This document shows, piece after piece, positions 42,673 through 53,080 of a DNA stretch of 64,000 nucleotides. The stretch is taken from positions 1 through 64,000 of the forward strand of contig NZ_JAQV02000015.1 in assembly GCF_000732485.2 (NCBI RefSeq), given 5' to 3'. Within the stretch, counting starts at the first letter, position 1, and every line of letters begins with the position of its first letter. The stretch is from Bacillus sp. SJS. GTDB taxonomy: Bacteria; Bacillota; Bacilli; Bacillales; Bacillaceae. Both the position numbers and the translations under genes were made by a program. Under the pieces are notes generated by a model that saw only the letters and a list, made by a program, of their open reading frames with translations, searched no databases and was not told the origin of the DNA.

Positions 42673-43444
42673 CTAAATTATTGCTTCATGTTTCCCATTT
42701 GCTTGTATTTGTCCGTATGTATATATCCCTTGATAAAATATTTCTCGGTCTAAAATGCGTTTCACTTGTACTTTCGTAAATGCTTTACCTTGCGTTGTTT
42801 GATAGCCTTCCTCATTCAATGCTTCTGCCAACCTAGACAAAGACCATTTATCATGTCTCTGTTTTAGTTCAAACAACCGTTTCACTACTTCAGCTTGACC
42901 GTTATGTATCTTAAGTTCCTTTTCACCCTTTTGTTTCGTATATCCAAAGGTTACCCTTCCTCCTGCATACCCACCTTCCTTCGCCTTTTTATTTCTCCCT
43001 TTTGTTAGTTTGAGCGCAATTTCAAGCCGTTGATATTGGTCTAATAACTCCATTAAGCCATTTACCAAAAAGTCGTTGGGGTCTTTCTTATGGATACTAT
43101 ACATTGGTTGTTCAATACTTTTAATGTCACAACCATATTTCTTTAACTCTCGTTGAATCAGCACCTTCACAATATCCGATCTCCATAATCGGCTTGTGTT
43201 CAGCACTACCACATAATGTATTTGGACAGACGAAAGGTGAGCCAACATTTCCTGTAAGCCCACCCTGTCTATTTCTAATGCTTCTTCATTCAGTTTGGCA
43301 CCACTGATTCCTTCGTCTCTAAAAATATGTATCAGTTTCAAGCCTTGTCCCTTACAGTACTCTTTAATTTCGTCTTCTTGATATTTCAAACTGTATCCTT
43401 GCTTGCCCTTGAGTGGAGACACGTATATACCCGACAACGGTCAA
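42673..43444 (-). pseudogene. Serine recombinase with a frameshift at the catalytic N-terminus
   Basis: From TTG 43444 (behind GGGAGGGTGAGAAG) the frame gives TVVGYIRVSTQGQ, which carries the catalytic serine (YIRVS). The rest (GYSLKYQEDEIKEYCKGQGL, the Recombinase domain GGYAGGRVTFGY and a C-terminal end) is in another frame from about 43420 on. One small indel in ACTCAAGGGCAAGCAAGG separates them. The rebuilt protein would be ~257 residues, a resolvase/invertase with a short recombinase domain. Dead unless the indel is a sequence error. Confidence 0.8.
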
Positions 43445-43833
43445 CTTCTCACCCTCCCGTTACGAAAATTACAATTTATGTAACGCTTTCTAAACGAATA
43501 GCGAGTATTATACGACCGTCTCTAGGAAAATTACAACACAAAAGTTATTTGCCCTAAACAATAAAACAGCACCCTCTCACATAGCCCATTGTTTATCGCC
43601 ACGAGCTTATGCGATCTCGTTAGTTTGTTAGTTACTCCATGTCATAAGTTTCCCTGCCATTTAAAATGTCATCTCGCCCAATTCTCACGTTTTTTTTCCT
43701 TGCCAATATTAAAATAAAACTCCTTGATGGTACTACCATCATGAGCTTTCGATTCTTAAACAAAATCATTTTCATTTTATCCTACTCAAAATCATCCAAT
43801 TTTCCTGTTTGTCCTGTCCTTATATACAAAAAA
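43445..43833. other. Gene-poor stretch
   Basis: Nothing gene-like. It shares a ~22-bp word (TACCATCATGAG followed by GATTCT, about 43734-43756) with the stretch near 41095-41116, each upstream in plus coordinates of an immunity-gene terminator. The two stretches may derive from related toxin-immunity cassettes. Confidence 0.4.
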
Positions 43834-43870
43834 GAAAACCTTGAAAGGCATTGAGCCAATCAAGGTTTTC
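43834..43870 (-). terminator. Terminator of the immunity gene
   Basis: GAAAACCTTGA (43834-43844) pairs with TCAAGGTTTTC (43860-43870); T-rich on the minus strand. Confidence 0.75.
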
Positions 43871-43877
43871 TAGATTT

Positions 43878-44243
43878 CTATTTATTACTAAAACGTGAAA
43901 TCCATCCATCTTCTGTGTATAATTCTCCAGCTAAACCATCACTGATTTCTCTAATATTAGAATACTTATTTTCTTCAGCTTTAACCAATACATTAATGTC
44001 TTCTTCTTGTTCTAATGTCCACAAAAGATGATGTAATGTTGTATCAACAATTTTAGGAAACAAATTAATAATAAATTGAACTTGTTCAGGACTAAACGTG
44101 CTTAATGTTTCAAATATTTTTTTTGATTCATTATCTCTCATCTTACCTTGGAATATTCTTTCCCAATCATCTATAGCTTCATCTCGTATTCTTCCCATTA
44201 AAACTTGGCCAAAAAAATCTATTACTTGTTTATTGTCACTCAC
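43878..44243 (-). CDS. Probable immunity protein (DUF6547-like)
   Basis: 121 residues, helical and acidic, with GQVLMGRIRDEAIDDWERIF near the start. It begins 22 bp after the Rhs toxin gene on the same strand, the usual place for a cognate immunity gene. The resemblance to DUF6547 is from memory of the RIRD...W pattern. Confidence 0.65.
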   Translation of the reverse strand: MSDNKQVIDFFGQVLMGRIRDEAIDDWERIFQGKMRDNESKKIFETLSTFSPEQVQFIINLFPKIVDTTLHHLLWTLEQEEDINVLVKAEENKYSNIREISDGLAGELYTEDGWISRFSNK

Positions 44244-44265
44244 TTTAATCCACTCCTTATTTATA

Positions 44266-45891
44266 CTAAGGTATATTACTAGGTTCTCTTACTCCTTGTT
44301 GACGTAAGTTTTTGTGAGATGCCGCAACTAAATCCCTAGCTTCTTGACGTGTTGCTCCCCCTGCTATTAGTGCTTCTACCGCAATTCGAGTATGCTCTTG
44401 TAGAGAGTTTGGTCTTCCACTTTCATTAAGTTCTTTAAACAGCTCTCTTTGCTTATTCGTCTTATGCTGATGATTTAGTCCATTATCCTTCATAAAACTT
44501 TGACTTATACTAAATCCTTTTTTCGGGTCATAGTTCACATTGTCCTTAAATGCTGATTTTGCATGAACATGATGTCCACCAACCTTACTATATTCACCCG
44601 TACCCTTAGATAAATATTGAAAACCTTCAAACAAATCATCTGTTTTCCCTGCTAATTTAGTTCCAGCTTTAACCGCTTGGCCCGCTTTTTTGATTGGACC
44701 TACTCCTGGTAAAAATCCTGCCATAGCTATGCCTTTATCAAAGCTAGTTGAACATGGGTCAGAAAAGGCAGCATAGGTTTCTAATGCAGACATTAATGCG
44801 AACGCGGCCGCAACAACTATGTGAACAGGGAAATGACCGCTTGGATCTGCATATTTGGCTGGATTATTGTAAACATAGGAATACAAATTGAAACTGCGAG
44901 GGTCAGTCAAATCTCCCCGGTAGGTATCCTTAGTGACAAACCTTCCAAATTCAGGGTTATAATCTCTTGCTTTTAAATTGTAGAGGCCTGTCTGGTCATC
45001 GTAATATTCTCCTCCATATAAATATGGATTAGTATGCACGGTATCATTACTAAAAATTGGTTTTCCCCATGGGTCGTAGCTGTATTGCTCTTGGGTACTT
45101 CCATTTAAATCCGTTAAGGTTCTAACATCTTTATGGGCATCATATTGATAGAATGAAATTGCGCCAGGGCTTTCTTGACTCTTTTCATTGACACGGGCAA
45201 CCCTATCAATAGGATTATTAATATTACGGGCTATTTGCGACTTGTTTTCATCTGATTCAAAAGCAATTTTATTATCAAGCCAGTAAAGATTTTTCGTGTC
45301 ATTTCCGGTTGTTATTTTAAAATCTGAATTAATTCCTTTTCCTTGAAGTTTGGTTAATTGATTCAGAGAATTGTAACTATAAATATTATTCCCGTCCTCC
45401 ACCATATTACCTTTTTTATCAAATGTAAACTTTGTTTCCTGAGATCCTTCTTTAATACTGACTAATTGATTTGCTTTGTCATATGCGAATTGGCGGTTAA
45501 TTGCAGTTTTTTCCTGCACACCTGTCTCTGTTAAACGGTTCCCTACATTATCGTAAGTGTAAATTATATTTTCCCCATTTAATGAGTACGAAGTCATTCT
45601 GCCAAGGCTGTCATAAGAATAGTCAGTACTTCCTCGACTGTCGGTTGACTTAACCAGATTTCCAACAGAATCATAAACATATTGATAATCTTCCGAAAGG
45701 GTGCCGGACCTAACTGATTCAATATTAGTTATTCTGTTTCCCTTGTCGTATGTGTAAGATACATTCACATTACCTGGTAGGATTTCTTTGATCTTTCTTC
45801 CACCTAAGTCATAGGAATATTGAACACTTCCTGCCTGACTATCTTCTACATTTGTGATTAGTCCAAAGAGATCGTATTTATAGTTAGTATT
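44266..45891 (-). pseudogene. Rhs/YD-repeat protein, N-terminally truncated, with nuclease-like toxin tip
   Basis: The frame is open from a TAA at 45894 and lacks a native start. YD repeats (YTYDNVGNRLTETG, YDKANQLVS and similar) run to the Rhs boundary motif (NLYSYVYNNPAKYADPSGHF). The variable tip contains a hydrophobic GVGPIKKAGQAVKAG region and then GGHHVHAKSAFKDN ... HQHKTNKQRELFKELNESGR, suggesting a His-rich nuclease (inference). Without a secretion signal or N-terminal shell it is probably an orphan toxin cassette. The immunity gene follows. Confidence 0.75.
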
Positions 45892-45894
45892 TTA

Positions 45895-46227
45895 CGCATA
45901 GTTAATATCCTTTAAAATGCCAGCATTCAGTTATTCTACTTTCTCCCTCACCTTTTGTCGGGCATATAAAGTCCAGCAGTTCAATTTTGCATTTATGTAT
46001 TGTTTTTTTACTTTTCCCTATAGCAGTAAGAATATGCTTCTTTCGAACATCTTTTAATGGATTAAGGATATATTATTTACCATTTACAATATCTTTTTTT
46101 AACATCTACATTAGAGAACAATTTATTTATATCAACAGTGTAATGCTCCATCCATTGATCCGCCTATTTCCGTTTTTTATAGGGGAATATAAGATTAAGT
46201 ATCACGTCATACAAATAAAGATAACAA
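45895..46227. other. Gene-poor stretch
   Basis: About 330 A/T-rich bases between the truncated start of the Rhs fragment and the terminator of the next cassette. No gene recognised. Confidence 0.5.
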
Positions 46228-46262
46228 AAAGACCGACACGTTTTATTAGTGTGTCGGTCTTT
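46228..46262 (-). terminator. Terminator after the second immunity gene
   Basis: AAAGACCGACAC (46228-46239) pairs with GTGTCGGTCTTT (46251-46262) around an 11-base loop; A-run upstream gives Ts on the minus strand. Confidence 0.8.
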
Positions 46263-46391
46263 GCCATAACTCAGCATAAAATAAAACTAACACTAACAGG
46301 AATGTGAGTTCTATAACAGATTATGAAAGAGGAATGTTTTTTTATTTGGGCTTACACAGAATCACCTATAAAACAGTTTTTGTTAAATTTA

Positions 46392-46727
46392 TTACACTCT
46401 ACCGTATACATGCAAAGTATCGTCTACTATTTCACCAGTTTCATGATCGAATAGCATTTTATACTCACCTATTGTCGTTTCAGAGTATTCGAAGTTTGCA
46501 GAAACAATAATCTGATTGTAATCTTCGTCTGGCCAATTTGTTACTCTAAGCGAAACGTGTTTGACATAAATATTTAGATTTATTGGGTCAAATTTTTTTC
46601 TGAAGGTTTTAACAAATTCTTTCGGAGAATCTTTTTTCCAATAATTAAAAGCTACCCAAAATCCTTCAATAGTTTCTTCCACCAGTTTTTTTTCTAATAC
46701 AAAACTTTTAAGCTCTTTAATATCCAT
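46392..46727 (-). CDS. Probable immunity protein of the second Rhs toxin
   Basis: 111 residues, soluble, mixed alpha/beta (FVLEKKLVEETIEGFWVAFN, then YVKHVSLRVTNWPDEDYN). It starts 38 bp after the Rhs toxin stop on the same strand. No family recognised; role inferred from position. Confidence 0.6.
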   Translation of the reverse strand: MDIKELKSFVLEKKLVEETIEGFWVAFNYWKKDSPKEFVKTFRKKFDPINLNIYVKHVSLRVTNWPDEDYNQIIVSANFEYSETTIGEYKMLFDHETGEIVDDTLHVYGRV

Positions 46728-46765
46728 TAGTTAATAATTCACTCCAAGAACTAATTTTTAAAAAA

Positions 46766-48786
46766 TCATGTATGCTTATCGAACTTTGTAAAATAATAGC
46801 AATGTAATTCACTGTCCCAATTTCCATATACTCTATAATTACTAAATTCCCCGTATACTTTAATTTCCACTTTGTATATTTTCCCTTTTATTTTTGCACC
46901 TTTCCCTAGTTTTTTAATTCCACTTTCCCCCTTTGCGCTTACAATTCCTTTGTCCATTGCTTTATCAAATGCTTTTAATCCCTTTTTCCCAATCTTTTTC
47001 GTAATATCTTTACAAGCTTTATCCGACATTATTGCACAAGAACCTTTTTCTTGTCTCCTGATATCCATAAAACTGTTACCAAGATCAAAAAATGCTTCTT
47101 CACGTGCCCTATATCCACTTGGGTCAACATATTTTATCGGATTGCTATTTGCATAAGAGTATCCATTTTGAGATAAAATATCCTCTTGATCTCCAGGATA
47201 TGGATCAAGTGATAAGAATACCCCCTGAGTTGGATTATAATATCTAGCAATTAAGTAATACATATCCGTTTCTTTATCATAATGGTATCCCGCATATCGA
47301 TAAGGATTGTCCTTTACCTCGTCTTGTTCTACTTCTTTCAGGACATTTCCCCATGCATCATACTCGTACGAAGACACGACATTACTTTGGGCGTCCGTTA
47401 ACGCAATGACGTCACCGCGTGCATTATAGTGATAGAAGTATTGGCTTGATCCTTTCATCATAGAAAGCAGCTGGCCGCCTTCTGAATAGGTGTAGGAACG
47501 GACGACCTGATTGGTACCGTTGGTTTCGTAGAGAACATTCTGACTGTCCCCATCGTAGAAATAGTTGGTGATGGTTCCGTTTACCGTTTTTTGAATACGT
47601 TTGCCTTCTTCGTTGTATTTGTAGGTGGCGAACGGCTGGGATTCTCCTTTTTTCGTGACAGCCATCAGCTGATCGCGGCTGTTCCAGGTGTACTGGTATC
47701 GGCCATCCTCTGTCCGGTTTCCGTTGAGGTCATAGGCGAGCTCTTCTGAGCCGAAACGGGTCAGCTGGTTGGCCAGGTTGTACTGGGCATCGACCGTTGT
47801 GGTTTGTCCGGCGCCGCTTGTTTCTTTGGTAGAGATGCGGTTCCCGAATCCGTCATAGCTGTACTCATTGACCGTTCCATTCGAATAGGTTTCCTTCGTC
47901 AGCTGATCGAGTTCATCATATTGGTAGTGGACGTTGGACCCGTTGCCGGATTCAATTTTCGTCCGGTTTCCATTGGCGTCATAGATATAGGATTCGCTTA
48001 AGACTGACGTTCCGTCCTGCAGACCGACGTGGATTTGTTCTACCAGACCTGTCGAATCGTATTGAAAGGAAGATCCTGATCCGTTTCCAGAAATATAGGT
48101 GGACATGTTTCCTTGCTCATCATAGTCGAAACGGTAGGTGCTTGCTCCATCTTTAACCACAGTATTCTGATCTTTTTGATTATACTCATAGGTGTTCGTC
48201 TGGGTAAACCCACCATGCGTGGACTGGAATGACTTCAGTTTATCGGTTTCCGTCGGATAGGTCCAGGTTTGGCGGCTGCCCCGGTCGGTAAGGGCCGTTA
48301 CCCGGTTGGCTTTGTCAAAGGTCCGGGTTTTCGTTCCCCCTGATGCCAAATCTTTTACGGACAGTTCATTTCCGTTCCGGTCATAGCTGTATTCATAAAG
48401 AGGGGTGCCGTTATAGCCGATGGATTTAATGCGATTCTTCCCGTCGTAGGTCCAGTTGACCATGGTTCCATTCGGAAGCGTTGTCTTAATTTTGTTTCCA
48501 TTCGGATCATATTCATTCCGTGTCACATCTTGTAAAGGACCCTTGGATTCAACCAGCTTCCCCAATTCATCATATTGATAGCTAAAGGTCTGCTTGACCC
48601 CTGCAGAAGAGGTGATGACCTTGGAAAGTATGTTCCCATTCGCATCATACTCATAGATGACATCGGTGCCATTTTGGAACTGCAATTTCTTCAGCTGATC
48701 CGACAGGTCGTACGTGAAGATTTTGCTGTAGCCTTTCGGATTAATTTCCTTTACGGCATTCCCGAATGAATCATATTGCTTAATCG
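46766..48786 (-). pseudogene. Rhs/YD-repeat protein, N-terminally truncated, with toxin tip
   Basis: About 670 codons of YD repeats, beginning GNKTIKQYDSFGNAVKE just after a junction with an Ig-like gene remnant, in a different frame. The Rhs boundary (NGYSYANSNPIKYVDPSGYR) is followed by a ~120-residue tip ending GKIYKVEIKVYGEFSNYRVY and a final aromatic-rich strand. The tip looks like a small beta-rich RNase-type toxin, perhaps the BECR fold, but this is uncertain. No start codon with a ribosome binding site. Confidence 0.75.
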
Positions 48787-48794
48787 TTTTATTC

Positions 48795-50387
48795 CCTGGT
48801 TACCAACTGTAGAACCATCTTTGATCGCTTCGCTGAAAGTGATTTCGATAGTTTTTGAACCAGTAACCTTAGCAGACACTGCTGTAGGACGAACGGTTTC
48901 TGTGAAAGTACGAGCTTTAACTTCAGTATCCATAACAGCCCCAGCACCTGTAGCTACTTTTTTAACAGTGAAGTTGCGATCTCCAGTTGTTGCAATAGCA
49001 TCATCTTTAAGAGTCAATTCAACTGTTTTAGCATTAGCTTTGAAGATTGGTGTTCCTACAAATGTAGAGGAAATTCCTTCAACTTCGTAGTTAGCATTAT
49101 TTAGTGCAGTTGTCGCGGAAACTTCGCGGTCAAACGTTACAACTACTTTATTATTAGTTTGAACAACTGTAGATACTTTTGGCTTTGTAGTATCCACTGC
49201 AGTACCAAGCTTGAATGTTACAGTTTTAGATGCAGCTGTATTGTTAGCAGTGTCCTTTACTGTTGGAAGATTTAAAGTGTAATCTCCTGCAGTTGTAGGA
49301 AGTTTAATTTCTACAGATTTATTATCGCTTCCAGGAGCAATGTTTGCTTTATCGATAGTAACTGATTTAGTTACAGAATCAGAACCAACGTAAGAGCCCG
49401 TTACATCTTTAGTAGTATCTACAGTTACTTCTTCATTGTAGTTAATTACTAAGATTTGATCAGAACCTACAGTTTTAATGTTTTGGCTAACATATGCAGG
49501 AGGAGTGTTATCTGCAGTAATACTTTAGTAGCAGCTTCCATAGTATTGCCTGCAAGGTCTTTTACTCCACCGATTACAAGGCTTTTCACTCCAGCTGTCA
49601 AATCAGCAGATTTGAAAGTAAAAACTGTTTTTCCTGAATCGGTTGTAATTGCTAATCCTGCCGCAGCAGTTCCACCAACAGTTAATGTAGCAGCAGAACC
49701 GTCTACTTGCTCAGAGAAAGTTACAGCAACTTTACCGATACCAGCTGAAGCTACTGAAGTAACAGTTGGTTTTACTGTGTCTGCATCTTTTTTAACGACA
49801 GTTGCAGAAACAGGGTTTGGAGTTAGAAGGTTACCCGCAAAGTCTTTAAGGCCAGTGAAAGTAAATGTGTAATTTTGATCTTTTGTCATTGCAGTTGGAA
49901 GAGCAACTGAGAATGATTTTTTTGTAGTAGATAGAGTAACGTCTGCTGCAACTACGTTTACAGTAGTTGGACCAGTAACATTTAATGCAGCAGCAATTTG
50001 TGCAGCAGTTGCATCAACTGGCTCACTGAAAGTGAATGTAGCATTACCGTTTGGAAGGTAAGTTACACCAACGAAAGTTGGACGAGTAGTATCTGCAACG
50101 TTAATAGTAGTTGTTGATTTAGCAAGATCTTTCTTGTCAGTAGATTTTACTTTATAAACAATTACATCGTAACGCTTATCTAATTTAGTAGATGAAGTTA
50201 GTGTTAGTGTTTTCCCATCTGCACTAAGTTCTCCAGTTAATGCACCAGCAGGTACTGTATCAAGGCTGCTAACAGTAATAACGCCAGAAATCAATGCCCA
50301 TTTGCATCAAAAATAGTAGAAGCGTCAACAGCTTTGTTGAACTTCACTTCAACTTGACTAGCGTTAATCGCACTTACAATGCGATAT
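48795..50387 (-). pseudogene. Ig-like (SbsA-type) surface-protein gene remnant
   Basis: Several ~100-residue Ig-like domains of the Big/SbsA type found in S-layer proteins: VEVKFNKAVDA, ATFTFSEPVDATAAQIAAAL, KVAVTFSEQVDG, KVVVTFDREVSA and IEITFSEAIKDG mark five domain starts. Both ends are missing: a stop precedes the first domain at 50387 and the 3' end is joined to Rhs sequence near 48795. Frameshifts lie near 50298 and 49527. An internal piece of a large surface protein stranded in the cargo. Confidence 0.8.
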
Positions 50388-50396
50388 TAAATTTAT

Positions 50397-50440
50397 AAAA
50401 ACGCCGAAAACCCTTGATAATAAAGGGTTTTCGGCGTTTT
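50397..50440. terminator. Very strong hairpin
   Basis: An 18-bp perfect stem (50397-50414 with 50423-50440), 8-base loop, A-run and T-run. It adjoins the truncated 5' end of the Ig-like remnant, so it probably belonged to another gene and marks a recombination junction. Confidence 0.8.
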
Positions 50441-50785
50441 ATAAGTATGATGTTAGTATGGTTATTAACTAGTCAGATTCTGAACAAGCTAAAATGACAG
50501 TACAAAAATGACAGTACAACACTTTTAAAGTGAGAACTTTTAAAGTGAGAGTTCTTTATAATCAGCGTTCGTAAGAATTTGATTTTCAACTTAAAAATAG
50601 GCTATGTTAAAGGTAAAGGTTGATTTATAGTGAAATGGTATGGTGACACGTACCCTACATCTGATTATATCAAATCACCCCAACTGGAGATAAGTACAAA
50701 TTTGTGAAGGTTTACACTTAAACTAACAGGGCAGGTTAGTTGCATAAGAGGTATAATTTAATAAAAGCTCACAGGTGGTGAGAAG

Positions 50786-51016
50786 ATGACTTTAAAAGAG
50801 TTTTTTGAGTTCCAAGAAGGTATAGCAATCGGGGAAGAATACTCATTTACATATCAAAATGAAGAATACTGGATAAGCCAAAATCCAGGTGCATATTATC
50901 TTACGCGAGTCAGAGGTTCCTATGCTCAAGAGTTTGAAACATCTGAGGCTCTTTTTAAAAATGGAACCATTGAAGGAAGACTTCTTTCAGAGATTTTTAT
51001 GGATATTGAGTGGTAA
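50786..51016 (+). CDS. Small passenger protein of the IS1595 element
   Basis: 76 residues starting MTLKEFFEFQEGIAIGEEYS, behind AGGTGGTGAG. Acidic and soluble, with a pattern (a Y-rich strand, then a C-terminal GRLLSEIFMDIEW) seen in small uncharacterised Firmicute proteins. It lies between the left IS end and the convergent transposase, so it moves with the IS. Function unknown. Confidence 0.65.
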   Translation: MTLKEFFEFQEGIAIGEEYSFTYQNEEYWISQNPGAYYLTRVRGSYAQEFETSEALFKNGTIEGRLLSEIFMDIEW

Positions 51017-51133
51017 TTTGAATCGTTAATATGTTCTTGTTGAACTAACGGGTGCTTTAGTAAAAAGTGGACATCAAAATGCAATGAGCTTGGAGATACA
51101 TTTCCCAGCTCATTTTTATGTGTAAATTTTTAT

Positions 51134-52140
51134 TTAGAATGCATAATCTCTCAGCCTTAACTTGTCTGCGGTTTCCCATGTTCCATGAACACTTACCAAG
51201 ATAAGCATTTGTTTTTTCTTGCTTAAATCACATTCCATTTTCCTGTTGTCGAGGAATTGAAACCACACTAAATAAAGTTGTAAATATTTCGTAGAAACAC
51301 CATTAAACCAACCTATCCATTTCTTTAAACGGGAATGGTAATTATTAATATTATTGAGGTGGTAGATGCCTTTCTTTACATATTCTTTCTTACTGCCGTT
51401 TATGATGATGTGCTCCACATCGTTAGTAGATGTGTAAGATTTGTAAGATTTGTGAGCATCGGAAATAAGCACCGTATCATTCTTTAACTGCGATGTAAGG
51501 GTGTTATCAATTTGTTGCATTAGACCCGTTTTGAAAGGGGTGTTTTGTTTCGGTCTCTCGCTACTAATACACAGACTTGTTCATTGGAAATACCTCTTTT
51601 GGAAGCAGAACCGCCACGTTTTCTTGGTTTGCGATTCGCAATAACTCTTCGTCCTTTATGGCTTTCTAAGAAGTATGTTTCATCTACTTCTACTAGTCCT
51701 TCAAATATACCGATACTTTCTTTTGCGAGAGCAGACAGCACTTTATGCCTCCAGTAAAAAGCGGTTACGTGAGTGATGCCAATTTGTGAAGCTGTTTCAC
51801 GAAGTGATAGACCACTCAACATACACTCAATAAATGGAATCCATTTGTCTGCCTTTTTCGTACGATACATAGGGGAATTGGTCAAATCACTGCTTAATTT
51901 ATGACAGTCTTTGCATTTATAACGTTGGCGATTATCTCGCTTCCCGTAACGAACCACTGATGTACTTCCACAATGCCGACAATAAAAACCACGAGAAAAC
52001 TTTCTCTCTCTCAATTCACCGATTAAAGCTCCTTGTTGTGAGGCAGACGGCGAGAAATGGCGAGTTAGATAATCTAAAATGTATTCTTTGTCCTTATCAT
52101 TCAAGGAAGAAATATTAGCTATTATGTTCGTTAAAGTCAT
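51134..52140 (-). pseudogene. IS1595-family transposase with one frameshift
   Basis: ATG 52140 (behind AAAGGGGTAA) opens MTLTNIIANISSLNDKDKEY. The zinc ribbon (CRHCGSTSVVRYGKRDNRQR), helix-turn-helix (SLRETASQIGITHVTAFYWR) and ISXO2 core (EGLVEVDETYF, VCVLVARDRN) end at ...TPLSKRV; the rest (TPFKTGLMQQIDNTL, VLISDAHKSYK) continues one frame over. The shift lies in a CCCC run near 51540, so it could be a one-base sequence error or real slippage. Otherwise complete. Confidence 0.85.
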
Positions 52141-52336
52141 TTGAATTACCCCTTTTGTAATGTATACAGTCAGAATACTACAAAAGAGGACGTTTTTTTC
52201 AAAATCAACCAAGAACTTTAACATAGCCTAAAAATAAAAAACCATTTCAAAAAAATCGAGAAATGGTTAAGATTACTTTTTAATATTAATGTTTTTAAAG
52301 CCCAAGCATGTAAAAGAGTATTTAAAATGAATTATA

Positions 52337-52410
52337 TTTAAGCATATTTTTGCCAAAAGTTCATTTAAGCATATTAATGCCTAAACGGCAAAATTATGCT
52401 TAAAGTCACA
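52337..52410. repeat. Transposon right end: three TnsB-like sites
   Basis: Sites at 52337-52354 and 52364-52381 point outward (toward ssrA) and the terminal site 52387-52404 points inward. All match TTTAAGCATAWTTTTGCC closely. The element ends GTCACA at 52410, followed by TCTAT (52411-52415). Confidence 0.8.
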
Positions 52411-52441
52411 TCTATGTAGGTTTGCCACCAAAATATGTATT

Positions 52442-52806
52442 TGGTGGAGACGGTGGGAGTCGAACCCACGTCCAGAAATATCGGCACTTAAGCGTCTACG
52501 AGCGTAGCTGGGATATTCGCATTTCGCTGTGCCGTATGCCTACCAGCAGGCGTCAGGACAGCTAGTCTGATTGTTCTCTTCCTTCTCCCTCAGACGGCGA
52601 GATCCGGCGTAGCCCACTTAAAGTGAGTCCCTTACCCTACCACATGGGCGATGGAGGGAGGAACCGCTATAAACTGTTGTTACGCAGCTACAGCGAGGTT
52701 GTTGTTAGTTTTGCCAGTTATTATTGGCGTTGGCGTTATTAACGAGCTCGCCGACTCGGCTCGCAACCTAAGCTCGAACTACCCCTGTCGAATCCGTAAC
52801 GTCCCC
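52442..52806 (-). ncRNA. ssrA: tmRNA
   Basis: About 365 bases. The 5' end GGGGACGTTACGG pairs with the 3' CCGTCTCCACCA acceptor, and the T-loop GTTCGACTCC is present. The tag frame reads GKTNNNLAVAA then TAA, so the full tag is (A)GKTNNNLAVAA, ending in the usual hydrophobic AVAA. It rescues stalled ribosomes with SmpB, encoded just upstream on the same strand. CCA is encoded. The Tn7-like element begins 31 bp beyond this end. Confidence 0.97.
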
Positions 52807-52987
52807 ATATAAGAGTAAAAGCCGTTAAGCTTCCATCCCAATAGGAATACGGGAAAGTCTGTTCAGGTCCTGGTTGAAGTCTGGCCGTCACAGAACAGGT
52901 GATAAGATAAGCTGTTGCTTATTCAGTTATCATCAGTACATGTTCTATTATAACAAACATCCTGCATAAAGCAATTGTAAAATAATG

Positions 52988-53065
52988 TTACCTTCTGCTT
53001 CTGCGGAAGACGAGTACGGCGCTTAGGATTAGCACAGCCGCTATTCCAAAGTAAACGATGGACAC
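52988..53065 (-). CDS. Tiny hydrophobic peptide
   Basis: 25 residues from a GTG: VSIVYFGIAAVLILSAVLVF then RRSRR. One membrane helix with a positive end. GAGAG lies upstream, a weak ribosome binding site. It sits between smpB and ssrA on the same strand. It may be a real small membrane protein or chance. Confidence 0.35.
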   Translation of the reverse strand: MSIVYFGIAAVLILSAVLVFRRSRR

Positions 53066-53080
53066 AAAATCACACTCTCA

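Larger units (their letters stand above)
50600..52228 (-). mobile_element. IS1595-family element with passenger gene and 8-bp duplication
   Basis: The ends are GGCTATGTTAAAG...GGTTGATTT on the left and its imperfect inverse on the right (52201-52228). TAAAAATA flanks both ends exactly (50592-50599 and 52229-52236), the 8-bp duplication typical of the family. Length 1,629 bp, longer than a simple IS1595 because it carries a convergent 76-residue gene. The transposase has one frameshift. It is inserted about 110 bp inside the right end of the Tn7-like element. Confidence 0.9.
29561..52410 (-). mobile_element. Tn7-like transposon (tniQ-tnsAB-tnsC-tniQ) inserted next to ssrA
   Basis: A 22,850-bp element. 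The left end begins TGTGACTTAAAGCATA and the right end, read inward, begins TGTGACTTTAAGCATA. The 5 bases TCTAT flank both sides (29556-29560 and 52411-52415), the target-duplication size of Tn7. Several copies of an 18-bp site (TTTAAGCATAWTTTTGCC) lie inside each end, spread over 200 bp on the left and packed into 75 bp on the right, as in Tn7. The core is one minus-strand operon of transposition genes (33579-40213). The right end is 31 bp from the ssrA 3' end. Cargo fills both flanks. No tnsE, cas genes or CRISPR array are visible. Confidence 0.9.
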
